In this document: piece after piece, positions 17,462-26,559 of the stretch
Layout: the number at the start of each line of letters is the position of its first letter
Position numbering within the stretch: position 1 is the stretch's first letter
Source: Prochlorococcus_E sp000760215
GTDB taxonomy: Bacteria; Cyanobacteriota; Cyanobacteriia; PCC-6307; Cyanobiaceae
DNA: 64,000 nt
Strand: one strand, 5' to 3'
Assembly (NCBI RefSeq): GCF_047303175.1
Contig: NZ_CP138945.1
Translations under genes and position numbers: made by a program
Notes under the pieces: model-generated
Seen by the model: the letters and a program-made list of their open reading frames with translations, nothing else
The model's database searches: none
Told to the model about the DNA's origin: nothing

Positions 17462-19234
17462 GTGCCCGTATCGTCTTTTTCTTTAGGCCTTGGTGAATCA
17501 ACGAGCCAGAAGCAAATGCAGATATTAGGATCAGATGCCCTGATGGACTCTCTTCGGAGACATGGAGTTGATACTATTTTCGGCTATCCCGGAGGAGCTA
17601 TTCTCCCCATATATGATGCAGTTTATAAGGCCGAAAAAGAAGGTTGGTTAAAACATATCCTTGTTAGGCATGAGCAAGGTGGTGCACATGCTGCCGATGG
17701 ATTTGCTAGGGCAACAGGTAAGGTTGGGGTTTGCTTTGGTACGTCTGGACCAGGAGCAACAAATCTTGTTACAGGGATTGCTACTGCTCAGATGGATTCG
17801 GTCCCATTGGTTGTAATTACTGGACAGGTTCCAAGGGCTGCAATTGGCACAGATGCTTTTCAAGAAACAGATATTTTTGGCATTACCCTCCCAATTGTTA
17901 AACATTCTTGGGTAGTAAGAAAACCTTCTGAAATCGCATCGGTTATAGCACAAGCTTTCTTTATAGCGGCCTCTGGCCGCCCAGGCCCTGTTTTAGTTGA
18001 TATACCAAAAGATGTAGGCCAGGAGACTTTTGATTATGAACCTGTTCAGCCTGGATCTGTAATACCTGCTGGCTTTAAGTCGCCACCAAATCCTGATCTT
18101 AAATCGATAGCAAAAGCACTGGATTTAATTGAAAAAGCGCAACGACCTCTTTTGTATGTAGGAGGCGGGGTGATTTCGGCTAGTGCTCATGATGATCTTG
18201 CTGCTATAGCAAAACGTTATCACTTGCCTGTTACAACAACATTAATGGGAAAAGGTGCTTTTGATGAACGAGACCCACTCTCAGTTGGCATGTTGGGAAT
18301 GCATGGTACTGCATATGCAAATTTTGCAGTGACTGATTGCGATTTATTAGTTGCAATAGGCGCTCGTTTTGATGACAGGGTCACAGGCAAACTTGATACA
18401 TTTGCTTCTAAGGCTAAGGTTATTCATTTTGAGGTGGACCCAGCAGAAATAAATAAGAATAGAATTGCTGATGTAGCTGTCCTTGGTGATTTAAGTGCAA
18501 GTCTTTCGAAGTTATTAGAGTTAAGCAATCAAAGAAAAATTCTTCCGAATACTGATAAGTGGTTGGCAAAAATAGAAGAATGGAAGACTAATTATCCACT
18601 TGTTATACCTTTGAAAGAAGGTGAAATATATCCTCAAGAAGTGTTGTTGGCGTTAAGAGATTTGGCGCCGAATGCATACATAACAACTGATGTAGGTCAG
18701 CACCAAATGTGGTCTGCTCAATATTTAAGAAATGGACCAAGGCAATGGATTAGCAGTGCGGGATTAGGAACAATGGGTTTTGGTGTGCCTGCAGCATTAG
18801 GGGTCCAAATCGCATTGCCAGAAGAGAAGGTGATTTGTATTGCTGGTGATGCAAGTATCCTTATGAATATTCAAGAATTAAGTACAATTTCGCAATATCA
18901 ACTAAACACAAAAATCATCATTATTAATAATCATTGGCAAGGTATGGTTCGCCAGTGGCAAGAAAGCTTTTATGACGAACGTTATTCAGCAACGAATATG
19001 CTAACTGGAGAACCTGACTTTGTTGCTCTTGCAAATGCTTTTGGTGTTGGTGGCATATTAATTAAAGATCGGAATATGTTAAAAACTAAGTTAAAGGAAG
19101 CATTGGATCATCCTGGAGCAATGCTAATTGATGTGCATGTTCGTAGAGATGAGAATTGTTACCCCATGGTTCCACCTGGTAAAAGTAATGCTGAGATGGT
19201 CGGATTGCCAAATGTTTTAGACCCAGATTCTTAA
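17462..19234 (+). CDS. ilvB: Acetolactate synthase large subunit
   Basis: Thiamine-pyrophosphate enzyme condensing pyruvate, the first step of valine/leucine/isoleucine synthesis. The 590-aa protein has the conserved catalytic Glu in VRHEQGGAHAADGFAR, the FAD-region RFDDRVTGKL and the TPP motif beginning GDASILMN. HWQGMVRQWQ is typical of acetohydroxyacid synthases. GTG start, preceded by a 135-nt leader in which I see no attenuator peptide. The regulatory small subunit is not in the window. Confidence 0.97.
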   Translation: MPVSSFSLGLGESTSQKQMQILGSDALMDSLRRHGVDTIFGYPGGAILPIYDAVYKAEKEGWLKHILVRHEQGGAHAADGFARATGKVGVCFGTSGPGATNLVTGIATAQMDSVPLVVITGQVPRAAIGTDAFQETDIFGITLPIVKHSWVVRKPSEIASVIAQAFFIAASGRPGPVLVDIPKDVGQETFDYEPVQPGSVIPAGFKSPPNPDLKSIAKALDLIEKAQRPLLYVGGGVISASAHDDLAAIAKRYHLPVTTTLMGKGAFDERDPLSVGMLGMHGTAYANFAVTDCDLLVAIGARFDDRVTGKLDTFASKAKVIHFEVDPAEINKNRIADVAVLGDLSASLSKLLELSNQRKILPNTDKWLAKIEEWKTNYPLVIPLKEGEIYPQEVLLALRDLAPNAYITTDVGQHQMWSAQYLRNGPRQWISSAGLGTMGFGVPAALGVQIALPEEKVICIAGDASILMNIQELSTISQYQLNTKIIIINNHWQGMVRQWQESFYDERYSATNMLTGEPDFVALANAFGVGGILIKDRNMLKTKLKEALDHPGAMLIDVHVRRDENCYPMVPPGKSNAEMVGLPNVLDPDS

Positions 19235-19266
19235 TAATTAATTGATCATGCTTTTTTTTAACTCTC

Positions 19267-19626
19267 ATGATTCTTGTTAATAAACATATAACTATTCCAA
19301 TAGTTATTATTACCATTTTTATTTTTCTTGTTCCTCTAAATGTTTTTTCTGCTGAGGTTTTGCAAGTGAAAAGTGCTTCTGTTATTCGAATTGGTGACAA
19401 TAATAGAGACTATAAAGTAAAAATCGCTTGCCTAGATGTTGACCCCTTAAAAGAAAAAGAGGCTCTTGAATGGTTGAAGATGGAATTGCCAAGAAAATCA
19501 AAGGTAAACCTTTTGCCTAAAGGTTCTGAAGATGGTGTTTTAGTGGCTAAAGTTATCAATCTTAATTCAGAGAAAGATTTGGCAAACTCAATGAAAGAAT
19601 TGGGGCTTGCTAAGCTTTATTGCTAA
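19267..19626 (+). CDS. Small exported protein, thermonuclease-like fold
   Basis: A 119-aa protein with an N-terminal signal peptide or anchor (about residues 5-28, Ile/Val-rich, then VFSAEV as a likely cleavage region). The body (ASVIRIGDNNRDYKVKIACL, then EALEWLKMELP) follows the strand-turn-strand pattern of staphylococcal-nuclease-like domains. The catalytic Arg/Asp/Glu set of true nucleases is not evident, so activity is doubtful. Function unknown. It lies 32 nt after ilvB and converges on the pgeF-like gene. Confidence 0.7.
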   Translation: MILVNKHITIPIVIITIFIFLVPLNVFSAEVLQVKSASVIRIGDNNRDYKVKIACLDVDPLKEKEALEWLKMELPRKSKVNLLPKGSEDGVLVAKVINLNSEKDLANSMKELGLAKLYC

Positions 19627-19676
19627 GTAGATTTTGATAAGAAAAAGTCGAATACTCAAGAATAAAATAAACCTTT

Positions 19677-20459
19677 TTATATTCTTTTTGAGACTATAAA
19701 ACTCCATTGCCTGTTTTTAGTTTGATTCCTACGCCAGGAGTTGAATAGATTAGAATTTGCATAAGTACATTCTGAATTTAAACAAATTTTCTTGCTGCTT
19801 ATCCCTTCTAGAAGTAATTGTCTTTTTGCTGCCTTTCTAATGTCAAGAAAAGGTATGGAGTTGTTAATGCTAATACAATCTTTGAATGAAAATAAATCTA
19901 TATTATGGTTATATCTTGTGTTCGCATTAATACTTATGAGGAATGCATTAACTATATCTTCATTTACTGGATAATGAATTCCACTTATGGATGGCCCAAG
20001 AGCAAAAATAAGGTCGGCTCTTTGGCATCCGCAAAATTCTAGTTTTTCCAGTGTTTTTTTTATTATATTGAGAGTTAACCCTTTCCAACCAGAATGTATT
20101 GCAGCGACAAAGCCTTTTTTTGTATCCGCTAATAAGATAGGTATACAATCAGCTGTATATAGCCATAAACTTTGATCGGACTTGTTACTTATTATGCTGT
20201 CTGCGCTTGCTTTTTTTTTGTTAGATGCGTCGGACGCAATAATTACTTTTTCTCCATGTACTTGGTTCAAAAGATGAATTTTCATATCGCTATTGAATAG
20301 TTTTGATAAACCCTTTGGTGTCTTATTAGAATTTATCTTCGTAAAGAATGCATGGATAAAACCATTCTTTAATAATAATTTTGATTGAATATAAATACAC
20401 CCATTTCTCTTCATATACCTCCAGCTTTGATCCTCATGTAGGGTTATATTGGAATCCAA
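19677..20459 (-). CDS. pgeF: YfiH/PgeF-type multicopper-fold purine nucleoside phosphorylase
   Basis: Member of the YfiH (DUF152) family, shown elsewhere to act on purine nucleosides (adenosine deaminase/phosphorylase) or as a peptidoglycan-editing factor. Zinc-site motifs are present: NQVHGEKVI (His), YTADCIPILLAD (Cys) and AIHSGWKGL (His). The 260-aa frame starts at TTG; an ATG 15 codons later (20414) is an equally possible start. It lies about 23 nt downstream of the Tab2-like gene and may be in its operon. Confidence 0.85.
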   Translation of the reverse strand: MDSNITLHEDQSWRYMKRNGCIYIQSKLLLKNGFIHAFFTKINSNKTPKGLSKLFNSDMKIHLLNQVHGEKVIIASDASNKKKASADSIISNKSDQSLWLYTADCIPILLADTKKGFVAAIHSGWKGLTLNIIKKTLEKLEFCGCQRADLIFALGPSISGIHYPVNEDIVNAFLISINANTRYNHNIDLFSFKDCISINNSIPFLDIRKAAKRQLLLEGISSKKICLNSECTYANSNLFNSWRRNQTKNRQWSFIVSKRI

Positions 20460-20482
20460 TTTTGGTTGTTAAATTATATAAA

Positions 20483-21382
20483 TTAGATGAAATTTATATC
20501 TTTTAACATCCAAAAACCAGTGAATTTTTCCTCTTCAGGTGAGGTTTGAATGGATATAAATTGAATTCCATCAGCATTTTCTCTTGCTTCAATTAAATTC
20601 AGCTTGACTTTTTCAGAATATTCTTTATTCATATCTGTAACTAGCCATCTTTCTTCTTGACCTGCTTCTAAGATTAATTGGTTGTTTTCAACTAAAAGTT
20701 TAACTGGCTCAACTCCACTTAACCAAGCTGACAAAGCAAGAGCTCTAGTCTTGCTAAATAATCGGAGGCCAGGTACTGAGCAATTTTCGTTAATAGATTC
20801 TTTTATATGAAGTAGTGAATAGAATTCCATTGGCCATTCTTTTGCTTCGCGTAAATTAGCTATCGAAAGGGACGAAAAGCTCCAAGCATCTCCTCTAAGT
20901 GCCTCAGGCAAAGGTTCAGGTTGGTTAATTATTATGTTGGGATTAGGAGCTATTGGCCCTGAAATATAGCCTTCTTCATTGGGGTATAGGTTTTTTTCTC
21001 TTTGTTCAATCCATTCATAAAGTGCAAAAGTTCTTCGACTATCAACAACTTCTATTCCAACTTTTTCGGAAGCTTTCTTTATCATTGTTCTCATAGATGA
21101 ACGCCAACAGCGCAATCTCTTTGGGCAATCCCACCCTTGCTCCTGAGCTTCTTTTAATGCCTCTTCTAATGATTGACTTAGCCATAATGAATTGACTTCA
21201 TTTGCAGGGCACCTTTTTTCCCAGCGAAAAGTTTTAGCTCCAGAGAAATCTTCAGTACTTGAAATTAATAGTTCCCACCTTTTCTTTCCATCAGTTTCTA
21301 TTATCGGGCGAGAATAGAAGTCCAGTTCCCAATCACTCCTTTTCAACTGTTTTTGTTCTGGTTCTGATGAGGTTGGTATCAT
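20483..21382 (-). CDS. Tab2/Atab2-family RNA-binding-type protein
   Basis: A 299-aa protein matching the Tab2 (DUF1092) family. WELDFYSRP, the RCWRSSM motif and RRTFALYEWIEQRE are characteristic. In Chlamydomonas and Arabidopsis relatives bind mRNA leaders and are needed for translation of photosystem I core subunits (psaB); cyanobacterial homologues are presumed to act similarly. Its ATG overlaps the stop of the S1-homologue gene (ATGA), so the two translation-related proteins are translationally coupled. Confidence 0.88.
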   Translation of the reverse strand: MIPTSSEPEQKQLKRSDWELDFYSRPIIETDGKKRWELLISSTEDFSGAKTFRWEKRCPANEVNSLWLSQSLEEALKEAQEQGWDCPKRLRCWRSSMRTMIKKASEKVGIEVVDSRRTFALYEWIEQREKNLYPNEEGYISGPIAPNPNIIINQPEPLPEALRGDAWSFSSLSIANLREAKEWPMEFYSLLHIKESINENCSVPGLRLFSKTRALALSAWLSGVEPVKLLVENNQLILEAGQEERWLVTDMNKEYSEKVKLNLIEARENADGIQFISIQTSPEEEKFTGFWMLKDINFI

Positions 21383-22638
21383 TTTTCTTGCTCTTCTTTT
21401 GTGCTAAGGACGCTTAGCGCTTTCTTTGCTCGCTCCTCTGCTTCAGCTAATACTTTGTCTTTATCTACAAGAAGTTCGCCTGGAAGACCTTCTAAAAGGG
21501 CTGTGTTTAAACCAATCCTTCCTCTACCAGGGTCAAGTTCTGTTATAAGTGCTTTGACATTGTCACCTAGATTAAAAACTTCTTTAAGAGATCTAAGGCT
21601 TCCATTAGTAATCATTGATTGATGTAAAAGACCGCTAATCCCATCTAGTTCAACAAAGAAACCGTATGGTTTAACTGCAACAACTTTCCCCTCTACAAGC
21701 TGACCTATTTTAAGTTGTGCAAATTTAGCTGCAGTTGCAGCTTTCTTTTCCGACAGGATAAGTTTGCGATTGTCTGGATTAACTTCAATAAATGCAACTC
21801 CAGTTTGTTTGCCTACAAGAGATTCATGATTTTCTCCTGAATTCAATTGTGAGCGAGGAATAAAGCCACGAAGACCTTCAAGATCACAAGTTACTCCTCC
21901 TCTATTGAATCCATTTATTTTTACCTCAACTACTTTCCCCTCTTTTGCTAGTTCAAGAGCTTTATCCCAGCTTTTGCGAAGTGCTAAGGCTCTGCAACTA
22001 ATGGTTACCATCCCATCAGCATTTTGCTCTCGTGTTACAAGTACTTCTACTCCTAAGCCTTTTGGAAATCGCTCTTTGAGATTTGTTATTACACCAAGGC
22101 CACATTCGTTTTTAGGCATAAAGCCAGGAGCTTTCCCTCCAATATCTACATAGACACCATCACTCTCCACCCCAATTACTGACCCTTTAGCGATTTCACC
22201 AGTATTGCCAATAGGCTCATTTTCTTCTAGTGCAGCAAGAAATGCTCCTTCATCAAAATCAAAATCATCAACACTTCTTTCTGTAAAATCGCCTGAAGTG
22301 AAATTTCCTGAAGATGCCTTGTCTTGATTGGGAAGATTTTCTTTGTTTAGAAGATCTTCCATAGTTACTTCTTTGTCTTGTTCATCTATAAATTCCTTTT
22401 GAGATTTTTTATTAGCAGTTTCTGAAGGTCTTAAAAGGATGTTTTCGCTCTTTGGATTTAATCCGTGCTCTTCTTGTTGTTTGTTATCACTTTTAATTTG
22501 TTTGGTATCGTCAAGCTCATCAAAGGCTGTAGGCTCTTTTTTGCGACTGATATGCATTACCTGTAAAGGCTTTCGCATACTGTCCTGCTGCCTTGGAGGA
22601 TTGGGTCTTTTGGGTTGTGGGCTTCCTGATCCGGCCAT
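21379..22638 (-). CDS. rps1b: 30S ribosomal protein S1 homologue (S1-B, Nbp1-type)
   Basis: A 419-aa protein with a charged, low-complexity N-terminus (residues 1-135) followed by three S1 RNA-binding domains. Domain 1 spans about 148-215 (GSVIGVESDGVYVDIGGKAPGFMP), domain 2 about 230-295 (GFNRGGVTCDLEGLRGFIP) and domain 3 about 310-380 (GKVVAVKPYGFFVELDGISGLL). Cyanobacteria carry two S1-like proteins; this shorter, extended one matches the second type. It likely aids mRNA binding or translation and heads the S1-Tab2 unit. Confidence 0.9.
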   Translation of the reverse strand: MAGSGSPQPKRPNPPRQQDSMRKPLQVMHISRKKEPTAFDELDDTKQIKSDNKQQEEHGLNPKSENILLRPSETANKKSQKEFIDEQDKEVTMEDLLNKENLPNQDKASSGNFTSGDFTERSVDDFDFDEGAFLAALEENEPIGNTGEIAKGSVIGVESDGVYVDIGGKAPGFMPKNECGLGVITNLKERFPKGLGVEVLVTREQNADGMVTISCRALALRKSWDKALELAKEGKVVEVKINGFNRGGVTCDLEGLRGFIPRSQLNSGENHESLVGKQTGVAFIEVNPDNRKLILSEKKAATAAKFAQLKIGQLVEGKVVAVKPYGFFVELDGISGLLHQSMITNGSLRSLKEVFNLGDNVKALITELDPGRGRIGLNTALLEGLPGELLVDKDKVLAEAEERAKKALSVLSTKEEQEK

Positions 22639-22701
22639 TTTGTGGGCCTAATGGGGTTGTTGATACACCATTCTTGCAGGAAAAGTTAAATTATTTCATG
22701 A

Positions 22702-23526
22702 TTGGAGACTATTTCTATCAGTTCTAAATTGCGTAACTTTGCTTACCTTAGTTGGCCAGATGCTTCTGAGGCAGCATTGAGAGAGGGCTCAACCCTTGTG
22801 TGGCCTTTCGGTGCATGTGAACAACATGGCCCGCATTTGCCTTTGATCACAGATGCTTTTTTTGCAAAAAGTATTTTGTTTGATGTTTTAAATCGCTTAC
22901 CAAATGATTTGCCAATATGGTCTTTGCCTTCTCAAACTATTGGCTTTTCACCGGAGCATCTAGCTTTTCCTGGGACTTTATCTCTTTCAGGTGATTTGAT
23001 GATGAAAATGGTTAGTGAAATCGGGAGGCAGTTGGCAGGGATGGGATTCAAAAGACTTGTTTTTTTTAATGCTCATGGAGGACAAATTGGTCTTTTGCAG
23101 GCAATAGCAAGAGAATTAAGAGTTCAATGTCCTTCTATGGCCGTTTTGCCATGTTTTTTATGGAGTGGTATTGATTCTTTAAAGAATTTGATTCCAGATC
23201 GAGAAGTTGAACAAGGATTACATGCTGCTTTGGCTGAAACCAGCTTAATGCTTTCATTGAATTCTCATTTAGTGGGAGATGATAGGCCCTTTGATGGTGG
23301 TTTCAAAAAAACTGATGAAAAAACCACCCAAGTTCCTAAAGGGTGGAGTCTTGAAGGTTCAGCTCCATGTGCTTGGCTTACGCATGAGCTTAGTAAAACT
23401 GGTGTAATAGGAGATAGTAGAGGCGCTAGCTCTGATTTAGGCGATAAACTAAAGGATTTATTAGTAGACCATTGGGTGGAATTGTTCCTAAATCTAATGA
23501 ATAGTAATTGGCCACCTTTGGATTAG
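22702..23526 (+). CDS. Creatininase-family amidohydrolase
   Basis: A 274-aa protein of the creatinine amidohydrolase family (metal-dependent hydrolases including MftE-like and formamide-hydrolase members). Metal-ligand motifs are visible: the Glu/His pair in FGACEQHGPHLPL, the following Asp (ITDAFF), HGGQIGLL and a distal Glu (ALAETSLML). True creatininase activity is unlikely here; the substrate is unknown. TTG is the only start that keeps the N-terminus, because the overlapping ATG at 22699 is out of frame and soon stops. It is divergent from the S1 gene. Confidence 0.85.
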   Translation: METISISSKLRNFAYLSWPDASEAALREGSTLVWPFGACEQHGPHLPLITDAFFAKSILFDVLNRLPNDLPIWSLPSQTIGFSPEHLAFPGTLSLSGDLMMKMVSEIGRQLAGMGFKRLVFFNAHGGQIGLLQAIARELRVQCPSMAVLPCFLWSGIDSLKNLIPDREVEQGLHAALAETSLMLSLNSHLVGDDRPFDGGFKKTDEKTTQVPKGWSLEGSAPCAWLTHELSKTGVIGDSRGASSDLGDKLKDLLVDHWVELFLNLMNSNWPPLD

Positions 23527-23620
23527 AAAAATGATTAAATACAATAAATTATTTAATTAACTCACCAATTACTTGGTAATTCTGTAAAGTGCCGCTTATT
23601 GTGAATTATTGAATAGTCTC

Positions 23621-24331
23621 ATGCAGACCCTAGAAGCTACAAAGGTTAATGTTTCAGAAGAAAGTTTGCCTGATTTTTCTTCTGAAAAGTATAAAGACGC
23701 TTATAGCAGGATAAATGCAATAGTTATTGAAGGCGAAAAGGAGGCTCATGATAACTATCTTGCGATAGGTACTCTTATCCCAGATAAGGCTGATGAGTTG
23801 AAGAAGCTAGCGATTATGGAGATGAAGCATATGAAGGGCTTTACTGCTTGTGGTAAAAACCTTGGTGTACAAGCTGATATGCCTTTTGCTAAAGAGTTTT
23901 TTGAGCCTCTACACAGTAATTTCCAGAAAGCTTTTGATCAGGGTAATTTAACAACTTGCTTTCTTATCCAAGCCATTTTAATAGAGGCTTTTGCAATATC
24001 TGCTTATCACGTGTACATCAGAGTGGCGGACCCTTTTGCAAAAAAAATTACTGAAAATGTTGTAAAGGATGAGTATTTACACTTGAATTATGGTCAGGAA
24101 TGGTTGAAAGCTAATTTAAGCTCCTGCAAAGAGGACTTGATTAAAGCTAATAAGCAAAATCTTCCACTTATCAAATCAATGCTTGATCAAGTTACAGATG
24201 ACGCTAAATCGCTTGATATGGATAAAGAGGAGCTTATGGAAGAATTTATGATTGCCTATCAAGACTCTCTAGTAGAGATTGGATTAGATTCCAGGGAAAT
24301 AGCCCGAATGGCCTTAGCTGCTCTAGTTTGA
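23621..24331 (+). CDS. ado: Aldehyde-deformylating oxygenase
   Basis: Ferritin-like di-iron enzyme converting fatty aldehydes to alkanes, releasing formate. The four-helix ligand set is visible: IEGEKEAHDNY (Glu), MEMKHMKGF (ExxH), ILIEAFAISAY (Glu) and KDEYLHLNYGQ (ExxH). The ATG at 23621 gives the MQTLEA start expected for Prochlorococcus homologues and about 236 aa, preferred over an upstream TTG. It is followed by the acyl-ACP reductase gene, the standard two-gene alkane pathway of cyanobacteria. Confidence 0.96.
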   Translation: MQTLEATKVNVSEESLPDFSSEKYKDAYSRINAIVIEGEKEAHDNYLAIGTLIPDKADELKKLAIMEMKHMKGFTACGKNLGVQADMPFAKEFFEPLHSNFQKAFDQGNLTTCFLIQAILIEAFAISAYHVYIRVADPFAKKITENVVKDEYLHLNYGQEWLKANLSSCKEDLIKANKQNLPLIKSMLDQVTDDAKSLDMDKEELMEEFMIAYQDSLVEIGLDSREIARMALAALV

Positions 24332-24479
24332 TTGATTTTTCCAATTAGCGTAAAAGCTTAATATATTTTTTTAGTATTTAAAAACTGCTATTTTTGATTC
24401 TTTTTGAACATCATGGTTTAGTCTGTGAGATCATCTTTAAATATTTATTTCCTTCCGGAATAAAGCTTTCTCTTAGGCA

Positions 24480-25523
24480 ATGTTTGGATTGATAGGGCAC
24501 TCAACAAGCTTTCAAGATGCCAGGAAAAAGGCAATGGATTTGGGATATGACCATATTGCAGAAGGAGACCTTGATGTTTGGTGTAGTGCACCACCTCAGT
24601 TGGTTGAGCATGTAAAAGTAGTTAGTGCAATTGGTAAAACTATTGAAGGAGCATATATAGATTCCTGCTTTGTTCCTGAAATGCTTGGACGATTTAAGAC
24701 AGCAAGGCGAAAGGTCCTTAACGCAATGGAGTTGGCTCAGAAAAAAGGTATAAGCATTACAGCATTAGGAGGCTTTACTTCGATTATTTTTGAGAATTTT
24801 AATCTTCTTCAGAATAAACAGGTTCGAAATACAACTCTTGATTGGGAACGCTTTACAACAGGTAATACTCATACAGCATGGGTGATTTGTAGGCAGTTAG
24901 AGATCAATGCCCCTCTTCTAGGAATTGATCTAAAGAAAGCTCGAGTTGCTGTTGTGGGTGCAACAGGAGATATTGGGAGTGCGGTTTGTCGTTGGATGTC
25001 TGAGCGAACTCAAGTAAAGGAACTTTTGCTCATAGCTCGTCAGCAAAAACCCCTTCAAGAACTTGATGAATGTCTACAATGTGATAGTCGAATACTTAGT
25101 TTGGGAGAGGCTCTGCCAGAAGCCGATGCAGTTGTCTGGGTAGCAAGTTTACCTAAAAATTTAGAAATTGATAAAAGTACTATTCGGCGACCTTGCCTAA
25201 TGATAGATGGCGGCTATCCCAAAAATATTGATATGAAATTCAGAGGAGAAGGCATCCATGTCTTAAAGGGGGGTATTGTTGAATTTTTTGCAGATATTGG
25301 TTGGAATATGATGGAATTAGCAGAAATGGAGATCCCTCAACGTCAGATGTTTGCTTGTTTTGCTGAAGCAATGCTACTTGAATTTGAAAATTGTCATACT
25401 AATTTTAGTTGGGGAAGGAATAACATCACTTTGGAGAAAATGGATTTTATAGGTCAAGCCTCTTTAAAACATGGTTTTTCAGTTCTTGGCCTTCAACCTG
25501 GTTTACAGGAATCTTTTGCTTAA
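24480..25523 (+). CDS. aar: Long-chain fatty acyl-ACP reductase
   Basis: Reduces fatty acyl-ACP to fatty aldehyde with NADPH, supplying ADO. The 347-aa length, the nucleotide-binding motif VAVVGATGDIGSAVCRW (about 156-172) and the thioester-forming Cys293 within FACFAEAM identify it. It lies 148 nt after ado and 19 nt before accA, so it shares context with the fatty-acid precursor supply. Confidence 0.96.
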   Translation: MFGLIGHSTSFQDARKKAMDLGYDHIAEGDLDVWCSAPPQLVEHVKVVSAIGKTIEGAYIDSCFVPEMLGRFKTARRKVLNAMELAQKKGISITALGGFTSIIFENFNLLQNKQVRNTTLDWERFTTGNTHTAWVICRQLEINAPLLGIDLKKARVAVVGATGDIGSAVCRWMSERTQVKELLLIARQQKPLQELDECLQCDSRILSLGEALPEADAVVWVASLPKNLEIDKSTIRRPCLMIDGGYPKNIDMKFRGEGIHVLKGGIVEFFADIGWNMMELAEMEIPQRQMFACFAEAMLLEFENCHTNFSWGRNNITLEKMDFIGQASLKHGFSVLGLQPGLQESFA

Positions 25524-25542
25524 CTTTTAGCAACTTTTTACC

Positions 25543-26532
25543 ATGGCACGTCGTTATCTTCTTGAATTTGAAAAACCTTTAGTAGAGCTTGAGAAGCAAA
25601 TTGAACAAATTAGAGAACTTGCTCGTGATTCAGAGGTTGATGTTAGTCAGCAATTGCTTCAGTTAGAAACTCTTGCAGCAAGAAGACGAGAGGAAATCTT
25701 TAGAGGATTGACTCCTGCCGAAAAAATACAAGTTGCAAGACACCCTCAAAGACCCAGTACACTGGACTTTATTCAGATGTTTACGGAAGACTGGATAGAA
25801 TTACATGGTGACAGGAATTGTAGTGATGACAGCGCCTTGGTCGGGGGAGTTGCTCGTATTGAAGATCAGTCGGTTATGTTGATTGGTCAGCAAAAGGGTA
25901 GGGATACGAAGGAGAATGTTGCTAGAAACTTTGGGATGGCCAAGCCAGGAGGATATCGAAAAGCATTGAGATTAATGAATCATGCAGATCGTTTTAACTT
26001 GCCAATTATTTCCTTTATCGATACTCCAGGGGCTTATGCTGGCCTTTTGGCTGAAGAACAAGGCCAAGGTGAAGCAATAGCAGTTAATTTGCGTGAAATG
26101 TTTCGATTAAAAGTACCTATTATTGCAACTGTAATTGGTGAAGGTGGTTCTGGTGGAGCCTTGGGTATTGGAGTAGCCGATAGATTACTAATGTTTGAAC
26201 ATAGTGTTTATACAGTGGCCAGCCCGGAGGCATGTGCTTCTATCCTTTGGCGCGATGCGGCTAAAGCATCTGATGCAGCAGCAGCTTTGAAAATCACTGG
26301 AGAAGATTTATTGAATTTAGGGATTGTAGACGAAGTTATAAAAGAGCCTTCAGGTGGAAACAATTGGGCGCCGCTTCAGGCAGGTGAATTCTTGAAGCAA
26401 GCCATTCTAAAACATTTAAAAGATCTTTCTGAGTTGCCTATAAGCAAACTTAGAGATAATAGGTACGAAAAATTTAGGAGAATAGGTAGTTTCTTAGAGC
26501 CAAATTCACAAGAAGCAGAATTTGTTAAATAG
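25543..26532 (+). CDS. accA: Acetyl-CoA carboxylase carboxyltransferase alpha subunit
   Basis: Forms malonyl-CoA for fatty-acid synthesis together with AccD and biotinylated AccB. The 329-aa protein begins MARRYLLEFEKPL. It carries GQQKGRDTKENVARNFGM, SFIDTPGAYAG and the glycine-rich GEGGSGGALGIGVAD, all diagnostic of AccA. It sits between aar and an SDR, a neighbourhood conserved in marine cyanobacteria with the alkane pathway. Confidence 0.97.
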   Translation: MARRYLLEFEKPLVELEKQIEQIRELARDSEVDVSQQLLQLETLAARRREEIFRGLTPAEKIQVARHPQRPSTLDFIQMFTEDWIELHGDRNCSDDSALVGGVARIEDQSVMLIGQQKGRDTKENVARNFGMAKPGGYRKALRLMNHADRFNLPIISFIDTPGAYAGLLAEEQGQGEAIAVNLREMFRLKVPIIATVIGEGGSGGALGIGVADRLLMFEHSVYTVASPEACASILWRDAAKASDAAAALKITGEDLLNLGIVDEVIKEPSGGNNWAPLQAGEFLKQAILKHLKDLSELPISKLRDNRYEKFRRIGSFLEPNSQEAEFVK

Positions 26533-26559
26533 AATATTAGAAATTCTAAGGAAATCAAA

